From Cryptomeria japonica (Eukaryota; Streptophyta; Pinopsida; Cupressales; Cupressaceae), in assembly GCF_030272615.1 (NCBI RefSeq), contig NC_081412.1, forward strand, positions 687,638,583 through 687,702,582: a stretch of 64,000 nucleotides of DNA, in the 5' to 3' direction. The position numbers and the translations under genes are program-made. The notes beneath the pieces were generated by a model, which was given only the letters and a program-made list of their open reading frames with translations, was not told the origin of the DNA and ran no database searches. Positions 33,241 to 44,465 of this stretch are shown here, in pieces. Within the stretch, counting starts at the first letter, position 1; each line of letters opens with the position of its first letter.

Positions 33241-34759
33241 ATCTCCCCCTTTGGCATTGATGACAACACTAGATAGAAAAAACATCTAAGTGCCAAAGCA
33301 GAATGCCAAAAACCAAAAACCAACAATCTCCAGAATAGATCAATACCAGAAATCAAAATGCAAAGAGTATATATCTCTCCCCCTTTGACATCAAATGCCA
33401 AAGCAATTTAAGAATAAATACCAGAACATACAACCAACTAACACACAACCAATCAATTAACCAACAATCAATTAATCAACTACTCCCCCTGAGAAGTAGC
33501 TCTCCTCCATCAAAGCTGGAAAAAGATTTCTTTGTTAGTTTTTGTTGATTTGATGCCAATCTTCAATCATCTAAGTCTCTGTCGGTGAGGGTATTACCCC
33601 AAGCTGTTCTCTGAGAGATTCAAAGGTTTCCTTAGGCAAAGGATTTGTAAAGATATCTGCAATCTTCTCTTTAGTATTCACATAAACCAATCTTACTTCT
33701 TTTGCTTCAACATTCTCTTTCAAAAAATTATATCTGATAGAAACATGCTTAGTCTTAGAGTGAAATACTAGATTCTTTGATATATCAATTGCTGCTGAAT
33801 TATCACAATAAATGATTATAGGTTCTTTGCATTTTACCTTTATGTCTTTTGACATTTGCATAATCCATAATACCTGAGTACAATTAGTTGCTGCTGCAAC
33901 ATATTCTGATTCTGTTGTTGATAATGATGTACAACTCTGCTTCTTTCTTATCCATGAAATCAATTTGCTACCAAGAAAGAATGTTTTGCTAGTGGTACTT
34001 TATCTATCATCTATATCTCCTACCCAATTTGCATCAGTGTATGCACATAAATCAAAATTCTCATCTTTTGGATACCATAAACCAAGATTTGTTGTGCCTT
34101 GTAGATACCGGAAAATCCTTTTTACTGCTGATTCATGATTTTCTTTAAGATTACTCTAAAATCTTGAAACAATACATACTACATTCATTATATTAGGTCT
34201 TGTTTGTGTCAAATACAGTAAATCTCCAATCATAGATTTGTATCTTGTCGGATTAACAGGAGCTAAATCATCCTTCAATGTCAATTTATCAGTTGTAGTC
34301 ATAGGAGTACTTACGGTTGTCACCTTTGATGTGAACTTTGTTGAAAGTGTAAACCGTTGTATTTATTGCTTCTCTCCAGTACACATGAGGTAGATTTGCT
34401 TCCAATATCATGCTTCTAGCTGCTTCCAGAATAGTTCTATTCTTCCGTTCCACAATTCCATTTTAATGAGGTGTCTAGGGTGCTGATAGTTGTCTTTTGA
34501 TTCCATTCACTTCACTGAATGTATTAAATTTCCTAGATGTAAATTCTCCTCCTTGATCAGATCTTAAACATTTGATTTTCTTACCAGTTTCATTTTCTAC
34601 CAATTCTTTGTATAACTTGAATTTTCGAAAAGCTTCTGATTTCTCCTTGAGAAAAGTAACAAAAACACATTCTAGAATAATCATCAATAATTAACATATC
34701 TCTCCCTTTAGACTTTTTGTTCTTGCCAGACCACACAAGTCAGTATGAATTAAATCAAC
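33241..34759 (-). pseudogene. Copia array body 2: integrase core joined to RNase H
   Basis: Same composition as body 1 with its own stops and a frameshift. The integrase piece lies around 34687-34320 (LRSDQGGEFTS, QLSAP). The join to the end of reverse transcriptase is near 34320. RNase H runs from about 34290 to 33571, with STTESEYVAAA, IIYCDNSAA and HSKTKHVSIRYNFL in the last 393 bp. It retains a 28-bp piece near 34255 that body 1 has lost. A duplicated polypurine block lies at 33241 and 33373-33389. Confidence 0.83.
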
Positions 34760-35864
34760 CAGAAGGACAACTAAGAGGGTGGGGGGGGGGGGGGGGTGAA
34801 TCAGTTGTCAATGAATTTCAACCCAATTATAACTTAATCAAACTTAATACTTAATACCAATAAACCAAACTTAATGGCGGTTAACAGATTAGTAGTTATT
34901 AACAATACTGGTGAAACTTAATGCATGAAACAGAAAGAGAAACAACATCCACAACACATAACACAAATATTTTGACGTGGAAACCCTATAAGGGGAAAAA
35001 CCATGGTGGGAAACCTTACCCAAAATTAGATGATACTACTGTAGATAGTATGTGTATACAAATGGGGTATGCACATGCAAAAAGGCCAACCGCCTAGAGC
35101 ACACTGCTCAAATGGGAGTCACAATGACTATAGTAGGATGGTTAAATCCTAGAATAATGTAATGCTCAAAATAGCATCTCCAATGCTGGATTCAGTACCG
35201 GTTAAGCTCTGATAAACTCCTTCAAACCTTCCTTGAACCTTCTCTATGGTTTGCTCATATGATCTTCAATATTCGCACATACCATGTTACATTACCATTA
35301 TACCACCATACCATACCATACTTCATCTCACAAATGAGATCTTACATTTATTCAAAACCTAGGATCAAATGTGTAGGTCGACTTACTAAGAATATTACAA
35401 TAAAATCAATTATAAATAAGTCTTGATGTGATACAACATGTCGGCTCAATACATTTACAACAATATCCAATCAATAAATCATCTCCATAACATGTCATGC
35501 TGATCTGGAATAGATAACGTATACCGGTCCATAACCTAGAACAATCTGTCGGTAACAACAAAAATGTCAACCCGATTAGACCAATAACGAAAACACCAAA
35601 ACCAAGTATCCAAACCATGTCTTTGACATAATCAAGTGATCTCTAGATGATAACAATTCATCATCAGTGCCGGTGAACCATATAACCTATCGGTGATCAT
35701 ATACCGATGACTGTGCATAAGTCATTGACCTTGCTGGTGAACACAATGTGCCAGTTCATCAGTAAACCAATATAACCATAGTACCAAATCAATAATGTGG
35801 ATCTCCAGAAGGATAAGTGTTGACATCAATGACAAAAATAATGCAAACATCCATAATACCAACA
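34760..35864 (-). repeat. Copia array LTR 3 (outer)
   Basis: Similar to LTRs 1 and 2, with a 16-G run at 34781-34796. Like LTR 2 it is joined directly to integrase sequence (AATTAAATCAACC then AGAAGGACAACT). It ends ...ATACCAACA at 35864, next to the resumed LINE ORF1. Confidence 0.86.
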
Positions 35865-36490
35865 AATATTTCTATTAAAACCTTGAAAGGTTGTTGGGTA
35901 CAACTTGTGGACTTTGAAGGAGTTCCATTTCGTTGCATGAGATGCTTTAAAAGTGGGCATAACATGGATACTTGTTACAAGAGTAGAGTTGAGAAAAAAA
36001 GCTACTTGGTGAAAAGAGGTGACTTCTCAACATTACACGATGGAGAAGGTGGAGGAGAATTACAACATCCCTCAAGTCGTGAGTGGGGGATATAAAACTA
36101 ATAATTAATAGGTGTTGAAGATTAAGGATAGTGTTGGTCCTTCTAAGTGTAGGGAGATTAAGTAAGGGAATTCAGGAGAATCTAGGGTTGGGTGAATGAT
36201 TGTGTTAATGCTGGTACCTATGTTGATCAAGCAAGTAGAGATAATTTTCATGAGCCGAGGGCAAAATACCAACTCAATGACAAGAGGCATCACATGGGAT
36301 TTTTTTGAGAGCCAAATTTGTTTGCAAATTTTGAAGGAAGAGGGGAAGGATGGGCTGGGAGTCTCCAAGTTGAAACTACTAGAAAATAGACGACAAGAAG
36401 GATGGATAGAGGTAAAAAGGAAGAGAGATGGGGAAGTCAAGGATGAGAGTATTAGTTTGGTCCTTCACTCTCAGGTGAACGGGGGTGATG
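35865..36490 (+). pseudogene. LINE ORF1 remnant, 3' part with CCHC zinc knuckle
   Basis: Continues 28640-29514 after the copia array: LKGCWVQLVDFEGVPF is followed by CMRCFKSGHNMDTC, a clean C-x2-C-x4-H-x4-C zinc knuckle, at about 35938-35980. A later GWIEVKRKRDGEV segment near 36400 is a typical end of plant LINE ORF1. Several stops and frame changes intervene. No ORF2 follows; the next sequence is non-coding and then microsatellite. Confidence 0.8.
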
Positions 36491-36786
36491 TATTTGCAAT
36501 ATAATAATTGTTCCCTTATGGGATCAAACAATTATTGGGAGGCAACTCCTTGATTGTAGCCCCACCTAGTTTGGGCCAATTCAAAACTCGTTATCTTAAA
36601 AAAATTGACTATTATTATCGTTCAAAAAATAATAATACAACTGGAACAAGTAGTGGAGTTGGCTTGGGTCATGGGGTTCACTTGATGCACTTGGCTTGCG
36701 GGCTTCTTGGTACATCCCCAGGGACTAGTCTTTGCCTCAACTTGTCTCAAATGGGTGTTGGGCTGGGTTTCAGGGATACCTTGTAG
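36491..36786 (+). other. Non-coding segment before the microsatellite
   Basis: An open 92-codon frame exists but shows no domain. The composition (GGCTTGCGGGCTTCTTGG, CAAATGGGTGTTGGGCTGGG) resembles untranslated LINE-associated sequence. I do not call a gene. Confidence 0.4.
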
Positions 36787-36787
36787 C

Positions 36788-36802
36788 AACAAAATAATAA
36801 TA

Positions 36803-36858
<56 letters not shown>

Positions 36859-37032
36859 AATGATAATGATATTGATGCTGATGTTGATATTGATACCGAT
36901 ATCGATACCGATACTGATACCGATACTGACAATGGCAATGCAAACGACAATGACAATAACAATGACAATGACAAATGATGATGATGATAATAATAATATT
37001 ATTATTATTGTTGTTGTTGTTGTTGTTGTTGT

Positions 37033-37120
<88 letters not shown>

Positions 37121-37142
37121 AAGAAGAAGAAGAAGAAGAAGA
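36788..37142. repeat. Compound microsatellite (GAT/TGA, TGATAC, ACAATG, TTG/TTA, GAA)
   Basis: Successive runs: AATAAT, then (ATG)n to about 36857, then TGATAT/TGATAC hexamers, CAATGA units, and (GATGAT)(AATAAT). A (TTG)n block follows around 37008-37035, a long (TTA)n block to about 37117, and (GAA)n at 37120-37142. The long open frames across it on both strands are homopolymer-like and not genes. Confidence 0.97.
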
Positions 37143-37477
37143 AAGTTATCATCATAGACAATATATTAAATTTTCTATAAAAGAAGGTAACTCACATTAA
37201 ATATTATGACCCCACTCCTCACAAGATGGATTGTCTAAGGAACATATATCTAATTTAACATGTAAAAATGCATCACTATAGTCATTATAATAAGCATTCA
37301 AGAACTACTCATGACAAACAATTATACTATCATCTAATACATGACATAGTGAATCATATTTAGAAACAAATGTAAAAAAATGTACTATCATCCTAATGCA
37401 TGTTATTATTAATAATGTATCACAAGGTAAAATCACTATGAATAACAATATATGAAGAGAAGATGTAAGATAATGAC

Positions 37478-38490
37478 AGGGTTAGGGTTAAATTAGGGTT
37501 AAGTTAGGGTTAAATCAGGATTGAACTATAATCCTATGACTAATTGAACTCTATACTATATTGAATGCTAACACTTATTAAATAAATTATGCATGTTATT
37601 AACCCTAATTTATTGGCATATTATTATGTCTTATTAGGATTTGTGCATTAAAGATACATCTAAATTAGAGTTAGGATTGTAATTTAATTAGGGGTAGGGT
37701 TCAACTACCATTAGACTTCAATCAAGATTTGATTATGGTTCGAAGTAATGATTAGAGTTCAACTAGTTTTAGGGTTTAATCAAGGTTTAATTAGGATTAG
37801 AGTTACACTTAATATTTAGTTGGAGTTAAATTTTAATAAGTGTTAGGGTTAGTATCAATGGGGTTCAATTTGGTTAAGGTGTTACTAAGGGTTAGTGTTG
37901 GGGTTAGTTAGGCTTAGGATTGGAGATCAAATAGGATTATATCAAGATTCAATTAGGGTTAAGGTTTTAATATAGTTATGAATATTATTCAATTAGGGTT
38001 AATTTCCACTTATGGTTAGGGTTAGGATTATAGTTCAAATAGGGTTATGGATGGGATAACATCAATGCCTCTCTTTGTTTACACCTACCTTGGAGGGGGG
38101 AATGACATTCTTCAATGCCCAAAAACAACATGATTGCCTTTTCTTCATCATACTTGGATATAATAAATTTCAAGCTAAGAGGTTTGCAAGTACCATCCAA
38201 ATCCTTTGAATAATCATTGTCCCTTGAAGTTGATGTCAAAATAGTGTTCCAAGACTACTTTGTGTTGTTAAAGATCATACTCCTTCTATCACATGTGGCT
38301 AGGGTTATAGTTTAATCAATGTTTCAAGTTAGAATTAGGGTTCAATTAGGGTTAGGGATAAATCAAGGTTCACTTAGGGTTAGGGTCAAGCCTTATTTAG
38401 GGTTAAGGTTAGAATTCAATAAGGATTAGTTTTCAAATAAGGTAATAATCAAGGTTAGACTTTAATTAGAGTTATGGTTATGGTTTAATT
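37478..38490 (+). repeat. Degenerate telomere-like tract (TTAGGGTTA motifs)
   Basis: About 1 kb densely filled with AGGGTTA/TTAGGGTT and variants (for example GTTAGGGTTAAATTAGGGTT near 37482), mixed with AATTAGG and GTTCAATTAGG. A 240-bp unrelated segment (about 38049-38290) interrupts it. The spacing is irregular, unlike a working telomere. Confidence 0.8.
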
Positions 38491-38514
38491 ATTAAAGTAA
38501 GCGTAATAATTTGT

Positions 38515-38876
38515 TCCTATCATTCCTAGAAATTGGTTCTTGTAACACCAAAAAATTTAACCAAAATAATTTCTACATTATATTAAGTTTAAAAATACAA
38601 ATCTCAACTTAATTAAAGTGGAGTTTATTTTTGAAAACAAAAATAATACACTTTTTATTGGTGCAAACCAATTGATTGATTGGGTCGTCATCTATTGTTA
38701 TTGCATTCAACTCAATTAATCAGTTATTTTGCACCAATCAAAAGTGATTATTATTTTTGTTTTTAAAATAAACTTCACTTTTATAAAGTTATGATTTATA
38801 TTTTAGAAATTATTTATCTACACTATGATTGATTTAATAAATTTGGTGTTATAGGAGCAATTTTTTAGGATTTAGG
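38515..38876. mobile_element. Foldback MITE-like element (long imperfect terminal inverted repeats)
   Basis: The two halves pair almost end to end. The left arm has TAACACCAAA, AAGTGGAGTTTATTTTTG, AACAAAAATAATA and TATTGGTGCAAA. These are matched in reverse order by TTTGCACCAAT, TATTATTTTTGTT, AATAAACTTCACTTT and TTTGGTGTTA on the right. The centre (about 38690-38725) is unpaired. No coding capacity. I could not find a convincing target duplication, so the ends are approximate. Confidence 0.78.
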
Positions 38877-38978
38877 TTTTTTTTGGATTTCTTTAAATTT
38901 AAAAAAGAAATGTGTATTTTAATATTTTACATTGTTTATAATATTCAAAATAAAGTAATTTTTCTATATAGATGTATG

Positions 38979-38995
38979 AATTTTCATAATTTTTT
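38979..38995. repeat. Left target-site duplication of the SINE (17 bp)
   Basis: AATTTTCATAATTTTTT, repeated exactly at 39121-39137. Confidence 0.88.
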
Positions 38996-39120
38996 TTTTT
39001 GATAGGTAATGGGTCGAAGCCGATAAGGTGTACATACTCTACCCCCTTTATGGGATTTGAACTTGTGGCCTCTATTTCAAGAGCACAAGTTCTCCACCAC
39101 TAGGCCATCTCAAGTTGTAC
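38996..39120 (-). mobile_element. tRNA-derived SINE (Au-like), about 125 bp
   Basis: On the minus strand it begins near CAACTTGAGATGGCCTAG. It has an RNA polymerase III box A TGGCCTAGTGG (39097-39107) and box B GTTCAAATC (39054-39062), and ends in an A run. A perfect 17-bp target duplication flanks it. The head resembles the Au SINE family of plants (from memory of the family, not a search). It is not a tRNA gene: the acceptor stem and anticodon arm do not form. Confidence 0.87.
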
Positions 39121-39137
39121 AATTTTCATAATTTTTT
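39121..39137. repeat. Right target-site duplication of the SINE (17 bp)
   Basis: Second copy of AATTTTCATAATTTTTT. Confidence 0.88.
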
Positions 39138-39863
39138 ATTTCTCAAAATGTAGAAAATAAAATCAATTATAGGAATTTGATTCACACCATTTAAATTAAA
39201 TGAAATACAAATATTTCTATTAAAAAAAATTAACCTAATTATTGCATGTATTATTTATAATTATAACTTTGTATATATATGTTTAATAATTAAATTTTTA
39301 ATACTTTTTGAAAATTATAATTGTTTTTAATCATTTTAACATATACAAAATGATTTAATAAATTTTAATCATAAATGTAAATATTTTTTATTTAGTCATT
39401 CAGAAAATACCTATTTTTTATTTTATAATTATTAAAGTTATTTTATTGAGATCAATTATAATTAGACAACTTAAAGAAGAATGCGATGAATGTTTTGTGT
39501 GTTCGACTCTGCGTAGGCTAGGGGAAACCCTAGCCGTGCTTTTCTGTTCAGATCATCGATTGTTTTGTGCAAGTGTGTGGTTTGGAGTTTGGGGTGTGGG
39601 AAGCATTGAAGTGGTTGGGATTCATGGAGTAATATAGAGAGCCACGAGTTAAGGCTCTTCTTTTTCTCTCAAGTTTTCTTCTTTTTTCCTTGATTTTGTT
39701 CTTTGCAGTGTTGACATTGGGTGTCAACTACCTTTTATTTGTGCTTGCTTTTTGATCTTAGTCTTTGCTAAGATTGGTGCATTTCTTCATTTTCTTCAGT
39801 GCTTGTTTCTTTGTTTCATAGTAGAACTAAGGGTTTCCCCAAATTTGGTGGATTTAAAGGCTA
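39138..39863. other. AT-rich spacer before the second LINE remnant
   Basis: Very AT-rich to about 39440. The later part (TCTGCGTAGGCTAGGGGAAACC and TTTTTCTCTCAAGTTTTCTTC) may be LINE 5' untranslated sequence. No gene seen. Confidence 0.45.
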
Positions 39864-41160
39864 TGACTGTCTCAAAACCCTCTCCTTCTTTACATGCAAA
39901 CAATGTAGGGAAACAAAACCAAGCATTTTCAGGGGAAGAGCCTATGGTTGCCAAGGGCCTCTCTAGTATCAAGAAAGTGAACTAGTGATCTAGTTGGAGA
40001 TAGTTTCAAATAATATCTCATACTGGTGCAATCATGCTTTAATATATTAATTCATGGGGCTTATGCTTTCTTTGTCAGTTTTGGAATCGTGGGAACATCG
40101 TGTTTGGAATCCTGAAGGAGATATGGAGATTCTGTTGGCAGTAAACAATTATTTTCTAGTTGTTTTTTCAAGCATGTTAGATAGACACGAGGCTTTCAAG
40201 GGTGGCCCTTATTTTTTCAACAAGGTTGGGATCTTCATTAAAACCTAGCATGTGGGTTTCAACTCAACGAAGGAGCTTCTATCTAGAGTCTGAGTATGGG
40301 TTCGTGTCCCCATACTTCCACTTGAGTTTTGGAGAAGTGTCATTCTCCATTTTATTACTCTATTTCTCGGTAAATCGGTGGGTTCGGCTTCGCAAACTCA
40401 AGACAAAAAGGTAAAAAAAATTTCTCGAATTTGTGTTGAATTCGATTTGAATAATCCTTTGCCAAACTCTATGGAAATCTATTTGGGACCCTCATCTTGG
40501 ATCCAACAGCTTGACAATAAGATGTTATCTTTAAAATGTCAAATTTTCCATTAGTATGGACATGTACAAATGAGATGTTTGCGGTTTGTTTCGACTACTC
40601 ATTATCTGAGAGCTCCCTCTAGCTTTGTTCCTAATAAGGATAAAGGGAAAGTGCCTATGGTTGAGGGGTTTGTGGATAAGGAAGGCTTTATTCCTATGAA
40701 TCCTGACAAGAAGGGGAGAGGTCAAAAGAGAACTCTAAAAAATAGACAAAATGATTAAACTTTCAATAGATTTCAAGGTTTTGATGACTTGCTTCAAGAA
40801 GAAGGTATTCCAATTGATCGATTTCCTTTGGAGTTGGGTCAATGGGTGTGACATTGTCAAATGATAGGGGGAAGGAAAATATAAATTTATCTATGGAAGA
40901 TGAGAAAAAAAGGTAGATGGGTACAAATTTACCTTCCCAAATTCCAAATGGGCATGAACCATGTGGAACTAGTGTACAAAAGAATAGTAAAATTGTGATG
41001 GAATCTATTCCCCTCCCAATGAAAGAGAATTTGGATCATGGTAAAAGTAGTAGTGCTTCACAGATCTTGGGATTATAGACCTTGGGACTTTGCATGTTGC
41101 AAAGGAGTGTTTGGAGATTCATGATTTACCACCACCTTTTGAAGGTCTCAAGAACTAAGG
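39864..41160 (+). pseudogene. LINE ORF1 pseudogene 2 (DUF4283-type)
   Basis: Starts at MTVSKPSPSLHANNVGKQNQ (39864). After a stop it continues in pieces as NNYFLVVFSSMLDRHEAFKGG, FFNKVGIF, LPLEFWRS and GPSSWIQQLD, which is the DUF4283 region of L1-type ORF1. The zinc-knuckle zone (about 40540-40600) reads LKCQIFH, stop, YGHVQMRC, so one Cys is replaced and a stop is inserted. KGKVPMVEGFVDKEGFIPMN and a FNRFQGFDDLLQEEGIP tail follow. Frameshifts and stops throughout. The ORF2 region is absent. Confidence 0.8.
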
Positions 41161-42076
41161 GCTTCTCTTCCATGCAAAAGGTGTTTTCTTTTGGAGAAGA
41201 AGCCTAGGAAGCATAAATGATATAAAACTGATGTGAAAATATTATAATTAGAAGTGATGGATGAAATCAATGAAAGACTCAATGAACCATGAAATATACC
41301 TTCTCTTAAAACAAAAGGGTAGAAATTGTGGTGTCTTGCTAAGGAGGTGTTGAGTTTCTATTTCAAGTATTGCTTGTTTTCTCTAAAATGTTGTTTAGCT
41401 CATGGACTTTGTGAAATTTAATTATTATTTTTTTGGTTTTGTGTGAAGGATGTGAATTGTGTTATTTTGAATGGTTAAGATAATTCTAATGAGATGTAGT
41501 TTTATGATATTTTTAGCGTACATCTCTTGGTTTGTCTTAATTTCTTTCTTGAGGAAGTAGCGATCATATTTGTTTCCGTCTTATGCAAAGATTGCTTTGG
41601 TAGATTCTCTCATTTAACAATGCATACTTAATTTTGTTAGCTTTTCCTATCTTTCATTGAGCACATTACTCTTCCATTTTTTTGTAAAAGTATGTTATTC
41701 ACTTCTTTTTTTTTAGATTGGGTTATGTTTGTGAATTGTTCTTAGTTTAGAACCAAGCATTCTTTTGGCTTTATTTTTAAAGTTTTCATATCTCTTTCCT
41801 AGCCTAGGTGTTCCAGTAAGATGTATTTTTTCATTGCAACTCATGCAATTCTATTGTTTTATAAAAGAGATTAGGCACACTAATAAATTAGACAAAGAAG
41901 TATATTTCATGTGGAATTAATGTAGAGTAATTCTTTCCAATTTCAATAGAAGATAAATGTGGATGGTTTGGAATTTAATTATTTGTTGTTCATATTTTCA
42001 TTGATATGTGTTTATATATTAGTGTACTTAGTTATTTTTTAATTAAAATAAGAAACAAAACAAGGGTGTTGACTTT
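41161..42076. other. Non-coding spacer between LINE remnants
   Basis: AT-rich with no ORF above background and no recognised repeat. The first part may be LINE inter-ORF sequence. Confidence 0.45.
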
Positions 42077-43650
42077 TTATACAACAACCCTTAGGCGAAA
42101 AAAATAAAGGCAACAAAACAAGGGTGTTGACCCTCGAATCAAATCAAGGTCAGAAAAGCCTTTAAAAGAAAGCCGAAAGGCCATTGTTAAAAGCCCATCA
42201 AACCAACAACATCCCAAAACCCAACTCAAGGGTGGGGTGAAACACCCAAAACATGACACAAAGGGGTTTGGAGGGGGGAGGACTTCCCCCTCCACTTGTG
42301 ACAAACAACAATTTTTGCAATACTACTATTAGGGACATCAAAAGAAGAATCAAGTGAGGAGGTCCTCATAGAGTTTTTGTCTGTAATAGTAGTAGGTTGC
42401 TACATAACAACATCTAGAGCATATTCACTAGGAGCATATCGATGTTGTAGAATAGGAGCAACAGGTGTAGGAGCCTTAGGGTCAAAGGAGGTCGTATCCA
42501 TAGTAACAAGAGGGTCAACAAAAGCTTCAACAATAGTAAGAGGCATGATCTCATCCTGGGAGGAGTCATCTGAATCAAAATTAGAAGCTTTGATAGCTAA
42601 GTGATCAGTAGTAGCATCCTTCCACCAAGTAGCAACACCTTTGTGACATGAGAGAGAAAAATATGGATCTAAGTGAATCGTTGAGAAGCATCTCTAACAA
42701 CAAAGTGGGAGGCCTCCATAATCCAACAATTGAGTCCATGGCCTATCACCAACCCTAAGAACCACATCCCTAGCAAGAGACATAGAGATGTCAATATCGA
42801 TTAAAATGAGAGCAAAGGTAGAGTGACCCATGGTAGACGTGGAATAATTAACCTTAAAAAATTAGTCAATAAAGCTACAAATGGCTTCGTAACAAGAATG
42901 CTCCCAAAAATGAAGGGGAAGATTAGAAAGGAAAACCTATATCGAACACACATTAAGTGGTTTGGTAAGAGGGTTAAGGGAAGTTGTCTAGGGTTTGATA
43001 GAGAGAGATTTAACTCCCCAAGGCCATAACTTGCCTAGCACCAAATCACGATCATGAGAAGAAGCAAAGGAATCAATGAAAAAACTTTTAGCACAAGGGA
43101 AAATATCAATGTATGATCAACCAAAGGCTTCTGGGAATCACTCACCCAATGATGGACGTCTAGTAGAGAAGGCCAAAACCCAACAAATCTACATACCAAC
43201 ACACAATGTTGGTAGAAATCAATATTTTTCACAACCTCTTGGCCACAAACCATCACAGGGGAGGCCTTGGTACAAGGTAGAGGATGAATCCCCTTGGGGG
43301 GATAAGCAACAGATCTGGCCATGTGAGCAAAGCTTCACCCACCAGCAAAAAAAGAAGGTTCGGGAGGGACCTTAGCACCCACAACAAGATCACCATCGAC
43401 AGTAGAGGAAACAACACCATAAGAAGCTGCCACAACTCTAACACCCATGACATCATTACCGAATCCCACAACTAAACATTTCAAACTGGAGACAACGACA
43501 CTAGATGGAGCAGCCACAACTCTAGCACCCATGACATCATTACTAACTCCCATAGCAAAATGGTCAACCACCAACACAAAGGAGGGTGATTTCAAATTGG
43601 TTTGGGAGAGAGTCACCAATGACAACACAACAAACAGAGACTCAAACATT
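42077..43650 (-). pseudogene. LINE ORF1 pseudogene 3 (DUF4283-type, antisense)
   Basis: Read on the minus strand: a V/A-rich N-terminal part (43649-43335), then CRFVGFWPSLLDVHHWVSDS (near 43180). LPLHFWEHSCYEAICSF, TFALILIDIDISMSLARDVV and PWTQLLDYGGLPLCC (about 42950-42690) follow. This is the same ORF1 architecture as the two + strand copies, with stops and frameshifts. It lies in inverted orientation to the copy at 39864. Confidence 0.78.
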
Positions 43651-44465
43651 GCAATGGCTCAATCAAAATGTGTACTCAAATTTGTTGTCCTAATTGAAGT
43701 TTTTATTTTTAGCTACTTTGGAATTAAGATAAAAATTTGGAGTGAAAAATCTACTCAACATGATACAAAAGTTCAACATGGTATTAAGGCACATAATCTA
43801 AAATATTTAATATTTGTGTATGGAGCAAAGAATTTTTTGGTGGCCATATGTTACTATTTTTTTATTTTTTTATTTTTTTTCCATATTACCCCCAAGTTTG
43901 GCTAATTTTGAGCTCTTTAGAATTGTCCCATTCACCCATATTTGATAGACTTTGCATAGTCTTGAAACAAAATTGTCTTGAGTTAGAAACTCCAATTCTT
44001 TTATAGACACGCATCGCATGATTCCATATAAAAAATTAAACCTCGTTCTCCCTAGTTTATTAGAGCATTTTTTTTCATACTTGCCCCATTTCAACATCTT
44101 TGTTTAAAAACCATTTTGATAGAATTATACATTAAATCCCCATAAATGTGAACTATATTAATAAAAAAAATTTAGTAGCTAAATTATAAAAAAAATGTAC
44201 AAAGAATTTTTTTTTGTTATCTACTATAAAATTTGATTTCTGATATGAATAAATTTGCGTACTTTTATGCTTCTTGTAATAGATGATAGCCCTTTCTTAA
44301 ATAATTGAAGCAATTTAACCTATGAGAGGTTGTAGGGTGAGATCTAAGTGCTTTGGTGTATATGTATTCTTCCACACCTATGATGGGATATCAACCTAAG
44401 TTATTTCCTATCTATCTATTTGGTATTACCATGCTCTAAAAGCTGTAGCACTAATGTATTTGACT
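43651..44465. other. Non-coding spacer
   Basis: AT-rich. Open frames at its left edge lack any domain. Nothing recognised. Confidence 0.45.

Larger units (their letters stand above)
29515..35864 (-). mobile_element. Copia tandem array: three LTRs and two deleted internal regions
   Basis: Minus-strand arrangement LTR (34760-35864), body 2 (33241-34759), LTR (32146-33240), body 1 (30626-32144), LTR (29515-30625). Both bodies contain only a piece of integrase fused to the end of reverse transcriptase and RNase H. Both lack primer-binding site, gag, protease and most of reverse transcriptase, and they share the same joins. Outer borders are TG..CA-like; the flanks GAGAT and AATAT match at only 3 of 5 bases, so no clear target duplication. 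The array splits a LINE ORF1. Confidence 0.87.

Noticed and set aside
36622-37180. Long poly-Ile/Met/Ser open frames on both strands
   Set aside because: They are translations of trinucleotide microsatellites.
39001-39120. tRNA gene
   Set aside because: Boxes A and B are present, but the cloverleaf does not form, an A tail follows, and a 17-bp target duplication flanks it, so it is a SINE.
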